From an uncultured Ruthenibacterium sp. (GTDB lineage: Bacteria > Bacillota > Clostridia > Oscillospirales > Ruminococcaceae), in contig CALXBO010000020.1 of NCBI GenBank assembly GCA_944386565.1, positions 1 to 36,764 on the forward strand: a stretch of 36,764 nt of DNA, in the 5' to 3' direction. Made by a program: the position numbers and the translations under genes. How positions within the stretch are numbered: the stretch's first letter is position 1; every line of letters starts with the position of its first letter. Under the pieces are notes generated by a model. That model was not told where the DNA came from. It saw only the letters and a program-made list of their open reading frames with translations, and did not search any database. Positions 1 through 8,129 of this stretch are shown here, piece after piece.

Positions 1-23
1 CCTTTAGGCGCCGCTGGTATTGT

Positions 24-69
24 GGCCCCTATGGGGCCGTTTTGCAAACCCCACGTTCAACGTGGGGTT
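24..69. terminator. Two adjacent hairpins beyond the ridA 3' end
   Basis: Two perfect inverted repeats lie side by side: GGCCCC/GGGGCC with a 3-nt loop (24-38) and AACCCCACG/CGTGGGGTT with a 5-nt loop (47-69). They are downstream of the minus-strand ridA stop. The T-tract is short on both strands, so termination is plausible but not certain. The rest of 1-85 shows no coding sign. Confidence 0.45.
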
Positions 70-85
70 ATGATTGTATGTCAGG

Positions 86-436
86 TCACAGCGCTGCGAT
101 GACGGAGATCTTTACGCGGTACTCGGGAACCGCCAGCGCGCCCTGCGTCACGCTGCGCGCGGGCTCGTAGCCGTCCACGACCCACGCGTCCCACACGGCG
201 TTGAACTCGCCGTAGTCGGCCATATCGGCCAGCGTGATGGTAGCCGAGAGCACGCGGCCCTTGTCGATGCCGCGGCGTGCCAGTAGATTGTCGATGACGC
301 GCAGCACGTCCTGCGTCTGCCCGGTGATGCCGCCGTCGGTGAGCTGCGAGGTGATGCCGCTCGTGTACAGCACGCCGCCGTGTTCCACGCTCAGCGCGCG
401 GCGGCCGTTGGCTCCGTGGCGTTTGATGTCGGACAT
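86..436 (-). CDS. RidA family (YjgF/YER057c/UK114) protein
   Basis: A protein of 116 residues in the RidA size range. RidA enzymes hydrolyse reactive enamine/imine intermediates released by PLP enzymes, and other members have different roles; I cannot say which applies here. The middle reads like the family (TQDVLRVIDNLLARRGID, then ATITLADMADYGEFNAVWD). The usual catalytic Arg of the C-terminal region is not placed with confidence: the segment EYRVKISVIAAL corresponds to the family's end and shows no clear RVE motif, so it may belong to a non-archetypal subgroup. The start is taken at 436, nine bases after AAGGAG; an ATG at 445 would abut the Shine-Dalgarno. A 9-bp hairpin (461-483) lies in its leader. 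It is divergent from the carboxypeptidase gene. Confidence 0.82.
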   Translation of the reverse strand: MSDIKRHGANGRRALSVEHGGVLYTSGITSQLTDGGITGQTQDVLRVIDNLLARRGIDKGRVLSATITLADMADYGEFNAVWDAWVVDGYEPARSVTQGALAVPEYRVKISVIAAL

Positions 437-493
437 AAGATCCATCTCCTTTTCCGTCGTGCGCGCGGGGATGTCCCGCGCGCCGAATTTGTT

Positions 494-522
494 TTGAAAT
501 ATCCTGTGAAACGTGGTATACT
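494..522 (+). promoter_or_regulatory. Sigma-A-type promoter of the D,D-carboxypeptidase gene
   Basis: TTGAAA (494-499), a 17-base spacer, then TATACT (517-522). The predicted leader is about 80 bases and can form a CTGACA/TGTCGG hairpin between about 538 and 566. Confidence 0.75.
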
Positions 523-608
523 AAAGGGTAAAGATTCTGACAACAGCCGTATGCCGGAGTCTGTCGGGATTTGTCTTTATCTTATCATTTTCCGAAGGGA
601 ATTTCCAC

Positions 609-2036
609 ATGAAAAAATGCACCGCGCTCATTTTTGCGCTGATCATCTTCCTCACGGTGCAGCTTCCGGTGTACGCCGAAGGATATGACATCCCCGAGGA
701 GCTGGGGCTCGCATCCCAGAGCGTGTACTGCATCAATCTCGACACGGGCAACGTTGTCTGCGAGAAAGATGCCGACACGCCCCGGAGCGTCGCCAGCCTG
801 ACGAAGATGATGACGGCGCTTCTGCTCATCGAAAACGTGGAGGATCTCGACGGCACGACGGTCACCGCGCCCGTGGAGATCTATGAGCCGCCGATCACGG
901 GCAGCGGCGCGTCGCTCGCGGATATCTGGCCGTATGAGACGGTCACCGCGCGCACGCTGTTGTATGCAATGATGCTGCCCTCGGGCAACGAGGCGGCGGC
1001 CATCACGGGGTATCTCGTCGGCAACGGCAGCCGCGAGAACTTCTATGCCATGATGAACGCCCGCGCCAAGGAACTCGGCTGCACGAACACGAATTTCGTG
1101 TGCGAACACGGCCTGCTCGACATGGACGAGGGCAACTATTCCACCGCGCACGACCTCGCGCTCATCGCCGAGGCGTGCTGGCAGTATGACGTGTTCCGTG
1201 AGGTGGTCACGAGCACCGAGTACTGGATGCCGTTTACGAACATCCACACGGAGGCGGAGAAGCCGGAATTGAACCCGAACGCGGCGTATCCCATTTACTC
1301 CACCGTGTATATCCAGAAGCCGACATCTGCGATCTACCGCAGCTATATCCGCGGCATCAAGACGGGTTCGACGGAGGATGCCGGGCGCTGCCTCGCAACC
1401 GCTGCCGTCAACGACAAGGGCGAGACGTACCTGCTGGTCGTGCTCGGCAGCCCGTATGACGCGGTGGACGAGCAGGGCTACGCACTCTCGTTCAGCGACA
1501 CCGCCTCCATCTACGACTGGATCTTCGACACATACTCCGTGCAGCCGGCGCTCGACACGACGAGCCCCATTCAGGAAGTGAAGGTGACGCTGTCGAGCGA
1601 GACGGACACCGTGCAGCTCTATCCCGCCGAGGATATCCGGGCCGTGCTGCCGCAGGACGGCGACTGGTCGGCGCTCGTCAAGACGTACGACATCCCGGAG
1701 AGCGTGGAAGCCCCCATCGAGAAGGGCCAGCAGATCGGCACGATGACGCTGACGCTCAACGGCACCGAGATCGGCACGGTCGCGCTGGTGGCCGGAACGG
1801 ACGTATCGCGCAATTCACTGCTCCACTTTTTTGATCTGTTGGGAGATTTCTTTATGAGCACGTATTTCAAGGTCGTCGTCGTGCTGACGCTGCTGTTCCT
1901 GGCGGCATACGCGGCGATCTATCTGTGGGCCAAACGCGAAGAACAAAAGCGCCGGGCCGCCAAGCGGCGCCGCCGGCAGCAGGAACTGGAACGGATGCAG
2001 CGGGAGTACCGCTACCGGGGAGGAGACGAATCATGA
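609..2036 (+). CDS. D-alanyl-D-alanine carboxypeptidase (S11 family, PBP5/DacF type)
   Basis: A serine-type D,D-carboxypeptidase of 475 residues that trims the terminal D-Ala from peptidoglycan pentapeptides outside the membrane. A Sec signal peptide covers residues 1-23 (VYA cleavage site). All three S11 catalytic motifs are visible: SxxK at S63-K66 (SLTK), SGN at S125-N127 and KTG at K251-G253. A beta-rich C-terminal region follows. The family usually ends in an amphipathic anchor; here there is a true hydrophobic helix (about 416-441, YFKVVVVLTLLFLAAYAA) and then a strongly basic tail rich in Arg/Lys/Gln, so the enzyme is anchored by a C-terminal membrane segment with a cytoplasmic tail. 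Its stop overlaps the next start (ATGA at 2033-2036), implying translational coupling to the nicotinate phosphoribosyltransferase gene. Confidence 0.93.
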   Translation: MKKCTALIFALIIFLTVQLPVYAEGYDIPEELGLASQSVYCINLDTGNVVCEKDADTPRSVASLTKMMTALLLIENVEDLDGTTVTAPVEIYEPPITGSGASLADIWPYETVTARTLLYAMMLPSGNEAAAITGYLVGNGSRENFYAMMNARAKELGCTNTNFVCEHGLLDMDEGNYSTAHDLALIAEACWQYDVFREVVTSTEYWMPFTNIHTEAEKPELNPNAAYPIYSTVYIQKPTSAIYRSYIRGIKTGSTEDAGRCLATAAVNDKGETYLLVVLGSPYDAVDEQGYALSFSDTASIYDWIFDTYSVQPALDTTSPIQEVKVTLSSETDTVQLYPAEDIRAVLPQDGDWSALVKTYDIPESVEAPIEKGQQIGTMTLTLNGTEIGTVALVAGTDVSRNSLLHFFDLLGDFFMSTYFKVVVVLTLLFLAAYAAIYLWAKREEQKRRAAKRRRRQQELERMQREYRYRGGDES

Positions 2037-3487
2037 CAACAATCAATGCAAAACGCAACCTGACGCTTCTGATGGACTTTTACGAGCTGACCATGGCGGC
2101 GGGCTATTTCGAAGAGGGCTGCGAGGACAAAGTCGGTGTGTTCGACATGTTCTTCCGGCGCGTGCCGGACAACGGCGGCTTCGCCATCACGGCGGGTCTC
2201 GCGCAGTTCTGCGAAGTCATCGACAGCCTGCACTTCTCCGACGAGGACATCGAGTATCTGCGCGGCAAGGAGTGCTTCTCCGAGAAATTCCTCGAGTATC
2301 TGCGCCACTTTGAATTCCACTGCAACATCTGGGCCGTGCCCGAGGGCACGCCTGTGTTCCCGCACGAGCCCATCGTCACGGTCGAGGGCCCTGCCATCGA
2401 GGCACAGCTCATCGAGACGCTGCTGCTCGTGACGTTCAACCACCAGAGCCTGATCTGCACCAAGACGAACCGCATCGTCCGCGCCGCCAAAGGCCGCCCC
2501 ATCATGGAGTTCGGCTCCCGCCGCGCACAGGGGTATGACGCAGCGGTGCTCGGCGCGCGCGCCGCGTACATCGGCGGCGTCGTCGGCACGGCGTGCGTCA
2601 TGGCGGACCGCCAGTACGGCATCCCCGCGCTCGGCACGATGGCCCACTCCTGGGTGCAGATGTTCCCCTCGGAATACGAGGCGTTTGCGGCGTACGCGAA
2701 GCTCTACCCCGACAACTGCACGCTTCTCGTCGACACGTACAGCGTGCTGAAGAGCGGCGTGCCCAACGCCATCCGCGTGTTCAACGAAGTGCTCGCTCCG
2801 ATGGGCGTGCGCCCGAAGGGCATCCGCATCGACTCCGGCGACATCGCGTACCTCTCCAAGCGCGCCCGCAGGATGCTCGACGAGGCGGGTTATCCCGACT
2901 GCGGCATCTGCGCATCGAACTCGCTCGACGAGTACCTCGTGCGCGACCTCATCCAGCAGGATGCGAAGGTGGACAGCTTCGGCATCGGCGAGAACATGAT
3001 CACGTCGAAGTCCGACCCTGTGTTCGGCGGCGTGTACAAGCTGGCCGCCGTCAAAATGCCCGACGGCACGTACATCCCGAAAATCAAAATCAGCGAGACG
3101 GCCGAGAAGACGACCATCCCGCACCTCAAGAACCTCTACCGCATCTACGACGACGCCACCGGCAAGGCCATGGCGGACTACATTACAATGTATGACGAAG
3201 AGGCCGACACCGAGAACGGCATCACGCTGTTCGACCCGGTGGAGACCTGGAAGAGCCGCACGTTCACCGGCGTGCACGCAAAGCGGCTGAACATCCCGGT
3301 CTACGTGAACGGCCGGCGCGTGTATGAGAACCCGTCGCTGACGGAGATCCGCTCGTACTGCGCCGCGCAGGTGGACACGCTGTGGGACGAGGTCAAGCGC
3401 TTCGAAAACCCGCACCGGTATTATGTCGACCTGTCGCAGAAGCTCTGGGACGAGCGTCACCGCCTGCTCAAGGAGATGGGGCGCTGA
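2033..3487 (+). CDS. pncB: Nicotinate phosphoribosyltransferase
   Basis: An enzyme of 484 residues that joins nicotinate to PRPP to give nicotinate mononucleotide, the entry step of NAD salvage, with ATP hydrolysis. The N-terminus (LTLLMDFYELTMAAGYF) is typical of the family. The conserved GTMAHSW segment carries H205, the residue that is phosphorylated in characterised enzymes. RIDSGD (around 264-269) and the MITSKSDPVFGGVYKL region match the phosphate-binding part. Length fits the Gram-positive form. The start is the ATG overlapping the upstream stop codon by 4 bases, with GGGGAGGAG 8-16 bases before it; a longer open frame upstream lies inside the carboxypeptidase gene and was discarded. 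A short GCCCGG/CCGGGC hairpin (3495-3514) follows the stop. Confidence 0.95.
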   Translation: MTTINAKRNLTLLMDFYELTMAAGYFEEGCEDKVGVFDMFFRRVPDNGGFAITAGLAQFCEVIDSLHFSDEDIEYLRGKECFSEKFLEYLRHFEFHCNIWAVPEGTPVFPHEPIVTVEGPAIEAQLIETLLLVTFNHQSLICTKTNRIVRAAKGRPIMEFGSRRAQGYDAAVLGARAAYIGGVVGTACVMADRQYGIPALGTMAHSWVQMFPSEYEAFAAYAKLYPDNCTLLVDTYSVLKSGVPNAIRVFNEVLAPMGVRPKGIRIDSGDIAYLSKRARRMLDEAGYPDCGICASNSLDEYLVRDLIQQDAKVDSFGIGENMITSKSDPVFGGVYKLAAVKMPDGTYIPKIKISETAEKTTIPHLKNLYRIYDDATGKAMADYITMYDEEADTENGITLFDPVETWKSRTFTGVHAKRLNIPVYVNGRRVYENPSLTEIRSYCAAQVDTLWDEVKRFENPHRYYVDLSQKLWDERHRLLKEMGR

Positions 3488-3545
3488 GCCCCGCGCCCGG
3501 TTTGCGGTCCGGGCGGACGAAATGCATTTTTGATAAGGAGTAATC

Positions 3546-5324
3546 ATGCAGACAACCAAACAGCACTCCGGCACGGGCGCGAGCCTGCGCCGCTTCTGGC
3601 CGTACATGGCGCGCTACAAGCGCGTGCTCGCGTTCGACCTCTTCTGCGCTGCGCTCACGACGCTGTGCGATCTCGTGCTCCCGATCATGACGCGCGACCT
3701 CACGAACCGCGCCATGAACGACCTCGCGTCCGTCACGGTGCACTATCTCATGACGCTCGGCGGCGTGTACCTCGCGCTGCGCCTCATCGACGGCGCGGCC
3801 AATTACTTCATGGCCAACACCGGCCACATCATGGGCGCGCGCATCGAGACGGACATGCGGCGCGACGCGTTCGACCACCTGATGAAGCTGTCGGACACGT
3901 ATTTCGCCAACACGAAGGTCGGCCAGATCATGGGCCGCATCACGAATGACCTGTTCGACGTGACCGAGTTCGCGCACCACTGCCCCGAGGAATTCTTTAT
4001 CGCGGCGCTGAAGGGCGCGGCCGCGTTCGTCATTCTCGCGATGACGAACGTCCCGCTCACGCTCATCGTGTTCGTGTGCATCCCGGTTATGATCATCTGC
4101 TGCACGCGCTTCAACCACATGGTGCGCGAGATGTTCCGCCGCCAGCGCCGCCACATCGGCGAGCTGAACGCGCGCATCGAGGACAGCCTGCTGGGCGAGC
4201 GCGTCGTCAAGGCGTTCGGCGGCGAGGACGTCGAGCGCGAGAAGTTCGAGCGCGACAACCTCGCGTTCCTCGACATCAAGAAGGGCACGTACAAATGGAT
4301 GGCCGCGTTCCAGACGACGACGCGCCTGTTCGACGGCCTGATGTACCTCGTCGTCATCGTCGCGGGCGGCCTGTTCCTGATGAACGGCGTCATCAGCGCG
4401 GGCGACTTCGTCGCGTACATGCTGTACGTCTCCACGCTGCTCGCCACGATCCGCCGCATCATCGAGTTTGCCGAGCAGTTCCAGCGCGGCATCACGGGCA
4501 TTGAGCGCTTCTATGAGATCATGGACGCCGACGTGGACATCTTTGACGATCCGGGCGCGACGCCCATCGAGCACGTGCGCGGTGAGATCGAGTTCCAGCA
4601 CGTCTCGTTCGAGTATCCCGACGACCACAACAAGGTGCTGCGCGATCTGTCGCTGCACATCAAAGCGGGCGAGAAGCTGGCGCTCGTCGGGCCGTCCGGC
4701 GGCGGCAAGACGACGCTCACGAACCTCATCCCGCGCTTCTACGATCCCACCGACGGCCGCATCCTGCTGGACGGCCGCGACATCCGTGGCATCACGCTCG
4801 AGTCGCTGCGCGCGTCCATCGGCGTGGTGCAGCAGGACGTGTACCTCTTCTCCGGCACGGTGTTCGAGAACATCGCCTACGGCCGCGCCGGCGCGACGCG
4901 CGAGGAAGTGGAGCAGGCCGCCCGCCGCGCGGGCGCGCACGAGTTTATCTCCCAGCTTGCGGACGGATACGATACCTACGTCGGCGAGCGCGGCGTGAAG
5001 CTGTCCGGCGGGCAGAAGCAGCGCATTTCCATCGCGCGCGTCTTTTTGAAAGATCCGGCCGTGCTCATCCTCGACGAGGCCACGAGCGCGCTCGACAACG
5101 AGAGCGAGGCGCTGGTGGCGCGCAGCCTTGCAGCGCTGTCCGAGGGGCGCACGTCGCTCACCATCGCGCACCGCCTCACCACGATCCAGAACGCCGACCG
5201 CATCCTTGTGCTCGGCAGCGAGGGCATCGAGGAAGAGGGAACGCACGACGAGCTGATCGCGAAGAAAGGCACGTACTACAAGCTGTGGCTCGGCGCGAAA
5301 GCGCTGGAAAAGCCGACATTCTGA
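3546..5324 (+). CDS. ABC exporter, fused permease and ATPase (MsbA/MdlB-like)
   Basis: A half-transporter of 592 residues: an N-terminal exporter-type transmembrane domain of about six helices (residues 20-310) and a C-terminal nucleotide-binding domain. The ATPase motifs are complete: Walker A GPSGGGKT (382-389), Q-loop VVQQDVYLFSGT, signature LSGGQKQR (486-493), Walker B VLILDEAT with D510 and E511, D-loop SALD and switch histidine in IAHRLT. It would act as a homodimer, or as a heterodimer with a partner not present here. The substrate (lipid, peptide or drug) cannot be read from the sequence. The start has AAGGAG seven bases upstream. The 16-base gap to the glycosyltransferase suggests co-transcription. 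Confidence 0.93.
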   Translation: MQTTKQHSGTGASLRRFWPYMARYKRVLAFDLFCAALTTLCDLVLPIMTRDLTNRAMNDLASVTVHYLMTLGGVYLALRLIDGAANYFMANTGHIMGARIETDMRRDAFDHLMKLSDTYFANTKVGQIMGRITNDLFDVTEFAHHCPEEFFIAALKGAAAFVILAMTNVPLTLIVFVCIPVMIICCTRFNHMVREMFRRQRRHIGELNARIEDSLLGERVVKAFGGEDVEREKFERDNLAFLDIKKGTYKWMAAFQTTTRLFDGLMYLVVIVAGGLFLMNGVISAGDFVAYMLYVSTLLATIRRIIEFAEQFQRGITGIERFYEIMDADVDIFDDPGATPIEHVRGEIEFQHVSFEYPDDHNKVLRDLSLHIKAGEKLALVGPSGGGKTTLTNLIPRFYDPTDGRILLDGRDIRGITLESLRASIGVVQQDVYLFSGTVFENIAYGRAGATREEVEQAARRAGAHEFISQLADGYDTYVGERGVKLSGGQKQRISIARVFLKDPAVLILDEATSALDNESEALVARSLAALSEGRTSLTIAHRLTTIQNADRILVLGSEGIEEEGTHDELIAKKGTYYKLWLGAKALEKPTF

Positions 5325-5340
5325 CGAAGGAGGAAACGGA

Positions 5341-6144
5341 ATGGCAGAGCCCCTGGTCTCCATCATCATCCCCGTGTACAACGCCGCGACGCATGTGGCA
5401 AAATGCATCGAGACGGTGCGCCGTCAGACGTACCGCAACATTGAGATCCTGCTCGTCAACGACGGCAGCTCGGACGCATCCGGCCCCATCTGCCACATGT
5501 ACGCCCGTGTGGACGACCGCGTGCGCGTGATCGACAAGGAGAACACCGGCGTGTCCGCAACGCGCAACCTCGCGCTTGATCTGGCGAAGGGCGACTACAT
5601 CCAGTTCGCCGACAGCGACGACTATCTGCGCACCAACGCCACGGAACTGCTTGTGCAGTGTGCAGAAAAGACGAAGGCAGATCTCGTTGTGGCCGCGTAT
5701 TATCGTGTGTCGCGGGGGAAGACCGTCGCGTTCAACTTCCTGCCCGACGGCGTCGTGATGGATCAGGAGGAGTTCGCGCGCGAGCTGATGGAGGAGCCCG
5801 CGAGCTTCTACTACGGCGTGTTGTGGAACAAGCTCTACCGCGCCGACATCATCCGCGAAAACGGGATCCGCTGCAACACGGAGCTCTCGTGGAGCGAAGA
5901 TTTCCTGTTCAACCTTGAATATATCCGCTACGCACAGCGCTTCTGCGGCATCGACACGCCCATCTATTACTATATCAACAACAAGGGCAGCCTCGTGCAC
6001 ACGCAGCTCAATCTGCCCAATATCGTGCGCACGCGCACAAAGCTCTTCACGTACTACCGCGATCTGTATGAACGGCTCGGATTATACGAAAAGTATAAAC
6101 TCCAGATCCACAAATACCTGATCTCGATCGCCGAGCACGTGTGA
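5341..6144 (+). CDS. Family 2 glycosyltransferase
   Basis: A GT-A fold glycosyltransferase of 267 residues that would move a sugar from a nucleotide-sugar donor to a cell-surface or secreted glycan. The N-terminus VSIIIPVYNAATHVAKCIE is the classic GT2 start. D41 in VNDGSSD and the D91-S92-D93-D94 segment are the expected nucleotide- and metal-binding acidic residues; ENTGVSATRN is also conserved. The C-terminal part contains WNKLYRADII and WSEDFLFN, typical of EpsH-like enzymes. It is shorter than many relatives (about 320 residues) and lacks membrane helices. AAGGAGG precedes the ATG. It closes the transcription unit at a strong terminator. Acceptor and donor are unknown. Confidence 0.9.
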   Translation: MAEPLVSIIIPVYNAATHVAKCIETVRRQTYRNIEILLVNDGSSDASGPICHMYARVDDRVRVIDKENTGVSATRNLALDLAKGDYIQFADSDDYLRTNATELLVQCAEKTKADLVVAAYYRVSRGKTVAFNFLPDGVVMDQEEFARELMEEPASFYYGVLWNKLYRADIIRENGIRCNTELSWSEDFLFNLEYIRYAQRFCGIDTPIYYYINNKGSLVHTQLNLPNIVRTRTKLFTYYRDLYERLGLYEKYKLQIHKYLISIAEHV

Positions 6145-6158
6145 CCTCTGAGGGTTCG

Positions 6159-6197
6159 GCCCTGTGTTCCTCTTTGCGAACACAGGGCTGTTTTCTT
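6159..6197 (+). terminator. Intrinsic terminator after the glycosyltransferase gene
   Basis: An 11-bp perfect stem GCCCTGTGTTC/GAACACAGGGC (6159-6169 and 6178-6188) with an 8-base loop and the T-rich run TGTTTTCTT. Confidence 0.9.
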
Positions 6198-6242
6198 GTC
6201 CAAAAGGCAGAATCTGCATCCCTTTTTTCGGCGTTCGGCGCA

Positions 6243-6272
6243 TTGTGCGTCTTCCGGAGACAGCGGTATAAT
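6243..6272 (+). promoter_or_regulatory. Promoter of the iclR-type gene
   Basis: A consensus TATAAT (6267-6272) sits 18 bases after TTGTGC (6243-6248). The predicted start is near 6279. Confidence 0.65.
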
Positions 6273-6302
6273 AAACGCATAGTATTCGGATATAAAAACA
6301 AC

Positions 6303-6318
6303 GTTCGCATATACGAAC
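6303..6318. promoter_or_regulatory. Palindromic operator upstream of the IclR regulator
   Basis: GTTCGCATATACGAAC is a 16-bp palindrome with a single mismatched pair. Its place just after the predicted transcription start and 33 bases before the iclR start codon suggests autorepression. AT-centred palindromes of this size are usual for IclR proteins. Confidence 0.6.
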
Positions 6319-6351
6319 AAGTGAACCGAAATGCCGCTACGGAGGAGCGCT

Positions 6352-7128
6352 ATGGAACACAAGGAGCACCGGACCACCGCGCGCGTCATCGACATTCTCG
6401 AACTGGTGGCGGACAGCGCGGAGGGGATGACGTTCAGCGAGATCTCAGCGAGGTTGTCGATGCCGAAGGGCAGCCTGCACCCCATATTGCAGACCCTGTG
6501 CGACCGCGGCTATCTGCGCCTGTCGGCGGGGTCGCGCCGGTACCGCGCGGGGGCGGCGCTGTTCGCGGCGGGCAGCCGCTACGTCGAAAACGCCGACATC
6601 CTCACACGCATCCAGCGGGAGCTGCACAAGCTCTCCCGCACGACATACGGCACGAGCTACCTCGGCATCCTCACGGGAGGCGAGGCGCTGTATCTTCTCA
6701 AAGAGACGGCCCCGGCGCCGTTTGAGATGCGCTCGCGGCCGGGATACCGCATCCCGGCGTACTGCTCGGCGCTCGGAAAGGCGCTGCTGTCGCAGCACAC
6801 GGACGACGAGCTCCGCGCGCTGTACGCCGAGCCGCTCGAACCGCTCACGCCGAAGAGCGTCCCCACGCTGCAGCAGCTCAGCCGGCAGCTGGCCGAGGTG
6901 CGGCGCACGGGTTTTGCCGAGGAAAGGGAGGAGGCCGCGCTGCACGTGCGCTGCGTCGGCGTGCCCGTGTATCTCGACGGCTGCATCACCGCGGCCATCA
7001 GCTGCTCGTTCCCCATTCTGGAGGGGTATTCCGAGAACGAAGCCGTGCTGCGCACGGCGCTTCTCCGCACCAAAGAGGCGGTGGAAGCCATCCTCGCGGC
7101 CGACCGCGACCACTGGGTCTGCCGCTGA
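6352..7128 (+). CDS. IclR family transcriptional regulator
   Basis: A regulator of 258 residues. The N-terminal winged helix-turn-helix covers about residues 5-70 (RVIDILELVADSAEGMTFSEI, then the recognition helix region MPKGSLHPILQTLCDRGYL). The IclR effector-binding domain follows (80-250), with SALGKALLS and GFAEEREEAALHVRCVGVPV as family hallmarks. IclR proteins bind small metabolites, often carboxylic acids or aromatic compounds. The ligand is unknown; the aro genes downstream make an aromatic-pathway ligand conceivable, but a terminator separates them. The start is set at 6352, six bases after GGAGG (6341-6345); an in-frame ATG at 6331 lies before that Shine-Dalgarno and was rejected. 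It forms a single-gene unit with its own promoter, operator and terminator. Confidence 0.92.
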   Translation: MEHKEHRTTARVIDILELVADSAEGMTFSEISARLSMPKGSLHPILQTLCDRGYLRLSAGSRRYRAGAALFAAGSRYVENADILTRIQRELHKLSRTTYGTSYLGILTGGEALYLLKETAPAPFEMRSRPGYRIPAYCSALGKALLSQHTDDELRALYAEPLEPLTPKSVPTLQQLSRQLAEVRRTGFAEEREEAALHVRCVGVPVYLDGCITAAISCSFPILEGYSENEAVLRTALLRTKEAVEAILAADRDHWVCR

Positions 7129-7160
7129 GCCCCGCGGCGCGGAAACTTGCCAAAATCATG

Positions 7161-7198
7161 AAAGACTGCTATTCTTTTAAGGAACAGCAGTCTTTTTT
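7161..7198 (+). terminator. Intrinsic terminator of the iclR-type gene
   Basis: AAAGACTGCTATTC pairs with GAACAGCAGTCTTT, one mismatch over 14 pairs, and runs into TTTTTT. It lies ahead of the M28 peptidase start, so that gene needs its own promoter or readthrough. Confidence 0.88.
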
Positions 7199-7244
7199 GC
7201 ATGGCGGAAACGCGGTGCGAAAGACAGGAAAGAGGGACGGAAGT

Positions 7245-8129
7245 ATGGAGTGGAAGGAAACGCTGGCGCGTCTGGCCGCGCCGGAAAACGAGGCGCGGTT
7301 CGAGGCGCTCACACAGGAGCTTGCCCGGCGGGGCCTTTCGTATGAATTGCAGGAGAGCGACGAGACGACGAGTTCGGATTCCGCGTTCTTCTTCCGCGCG
7401 CCCGCCGCGCCGAAGACGGTGCACGTGCGCAACGTCATCACCCGCACCGCGCCCGAGGGGCCGCACGTGCTGCTCGGCGCGCACTACGACACGCACGAGG
7501 GCAGCTGCGGCGCGAACGACAACGCCGCAGCCGTCTGCATTCTGCTCGCGCTGGCCGAGGAGCTGAAGCGCCGCGGCATCGCGGCGGAGATCGTGTTCTT
7601 CGACGGCGAGGAGACGGGTATGACGGGCTCGAAGCTGTATGCCCGCAGTATGGACCGCCAGAACATCACCGGCATGGTGAACCTCGATATGTGCGGTTAC
7701 GGCGACACGGTCGTCGTGCGCCGCAAAAAGAACGACCGCGCGCTCGCGCCGTTCTTCGACAAACAGCGCCTCAAGCGCTTCTCCGGGCGCGAGGTCAACT
7801 ATCTTCCGCCGTCGGACGACGCCTCGTTCATCGCCGAGCGCATGGGCACGGCCAACATCGCCGTCATGCCCGAGTGGGACGCGGCGTTCATGCCCGCGCT
7901 CGACCAGTATGCCAGTTTCAGCCTCGGCATCCCGCCCGAGCTGCGCCAGCAGATGGCGCAGCTGGAGATCATGTCAACGCTGCACGGCGGCGTGCGCGAC
8001 AAGGTCGAGTGCGTGCAGGACAGCGCGATGCAGCTCGCGTACGATTTCGTACTGGACGCGCTGACGGCGCCGCCCGAAAAAGGGTTCTTTGCGCGTCTGC
8101 GCGAGAGAGGGAAGGGGGCGCAGGAATGA
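7245..8129 (+). CDS. M28 family zinc metallopeptidase (aminopeptidase-like)
   Basis: A cytoplasmic di-zinc peptidase of 294 residues with no signal peptide. The M28 metal ligands can be followed in order: His and Asp in LGAHYDTHEG, Asp in GANDNAAAV, the Glu pair in FFDGEETGMTGS, Asp in NLDMCGYG and a late His in STLHGGVRD. Relatives remove N-terminal residues from peptides or process modified amino acids; the substrate is not evident. The start at 7245 follows GGGACGGA; an in-frame ATG at 7158 lies upstream of the iclR terminator and is not credible. Its stop overlaps aroA by four bases (ATGA, 8126-8129), so it is translationally coupled to an aromatic biosynthesis gene, an unusual neighbour. 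Confidence 0.88.
   Translation: MEWKETLARLAAPENEARFEALTQELARRGLSYELQESDETTSSDSAFFFRAPAAPKTVHVRNVITRTAPEGPHVLLGAHYDTHEGSCGANDNAAAVCILLALAEELKRRGIAAEIVFFDGEETGMTGSKLYARSMDRQNITGMVNLDMCGYGDTVVVRRKKNDRALAPFFDKQRLKRFSGREVNYLPPSDDASFIAERMGTANIAVMPEWDAAFMPALDQYASFSLGIPPELRQQMAQLEIMSTLHGGVRDKVECVQDSAMQLAYDFVLDALTAPPEKGFFARLRERGKGAQE

Noticed and set aside
24..69. CRISPR repeat or attachment site at the window start
   Set aside because: The two hairpins differ in sequence and no direct repeat, integrase or tRNA end accompanies them.
7158..7244. Upstream ATG for the M28 peptidase
   Set aside because: It lies ahead of the iclR terminator (7161-7198), so the extra residues would be encoded by the hairpin; no family similarity in that part.
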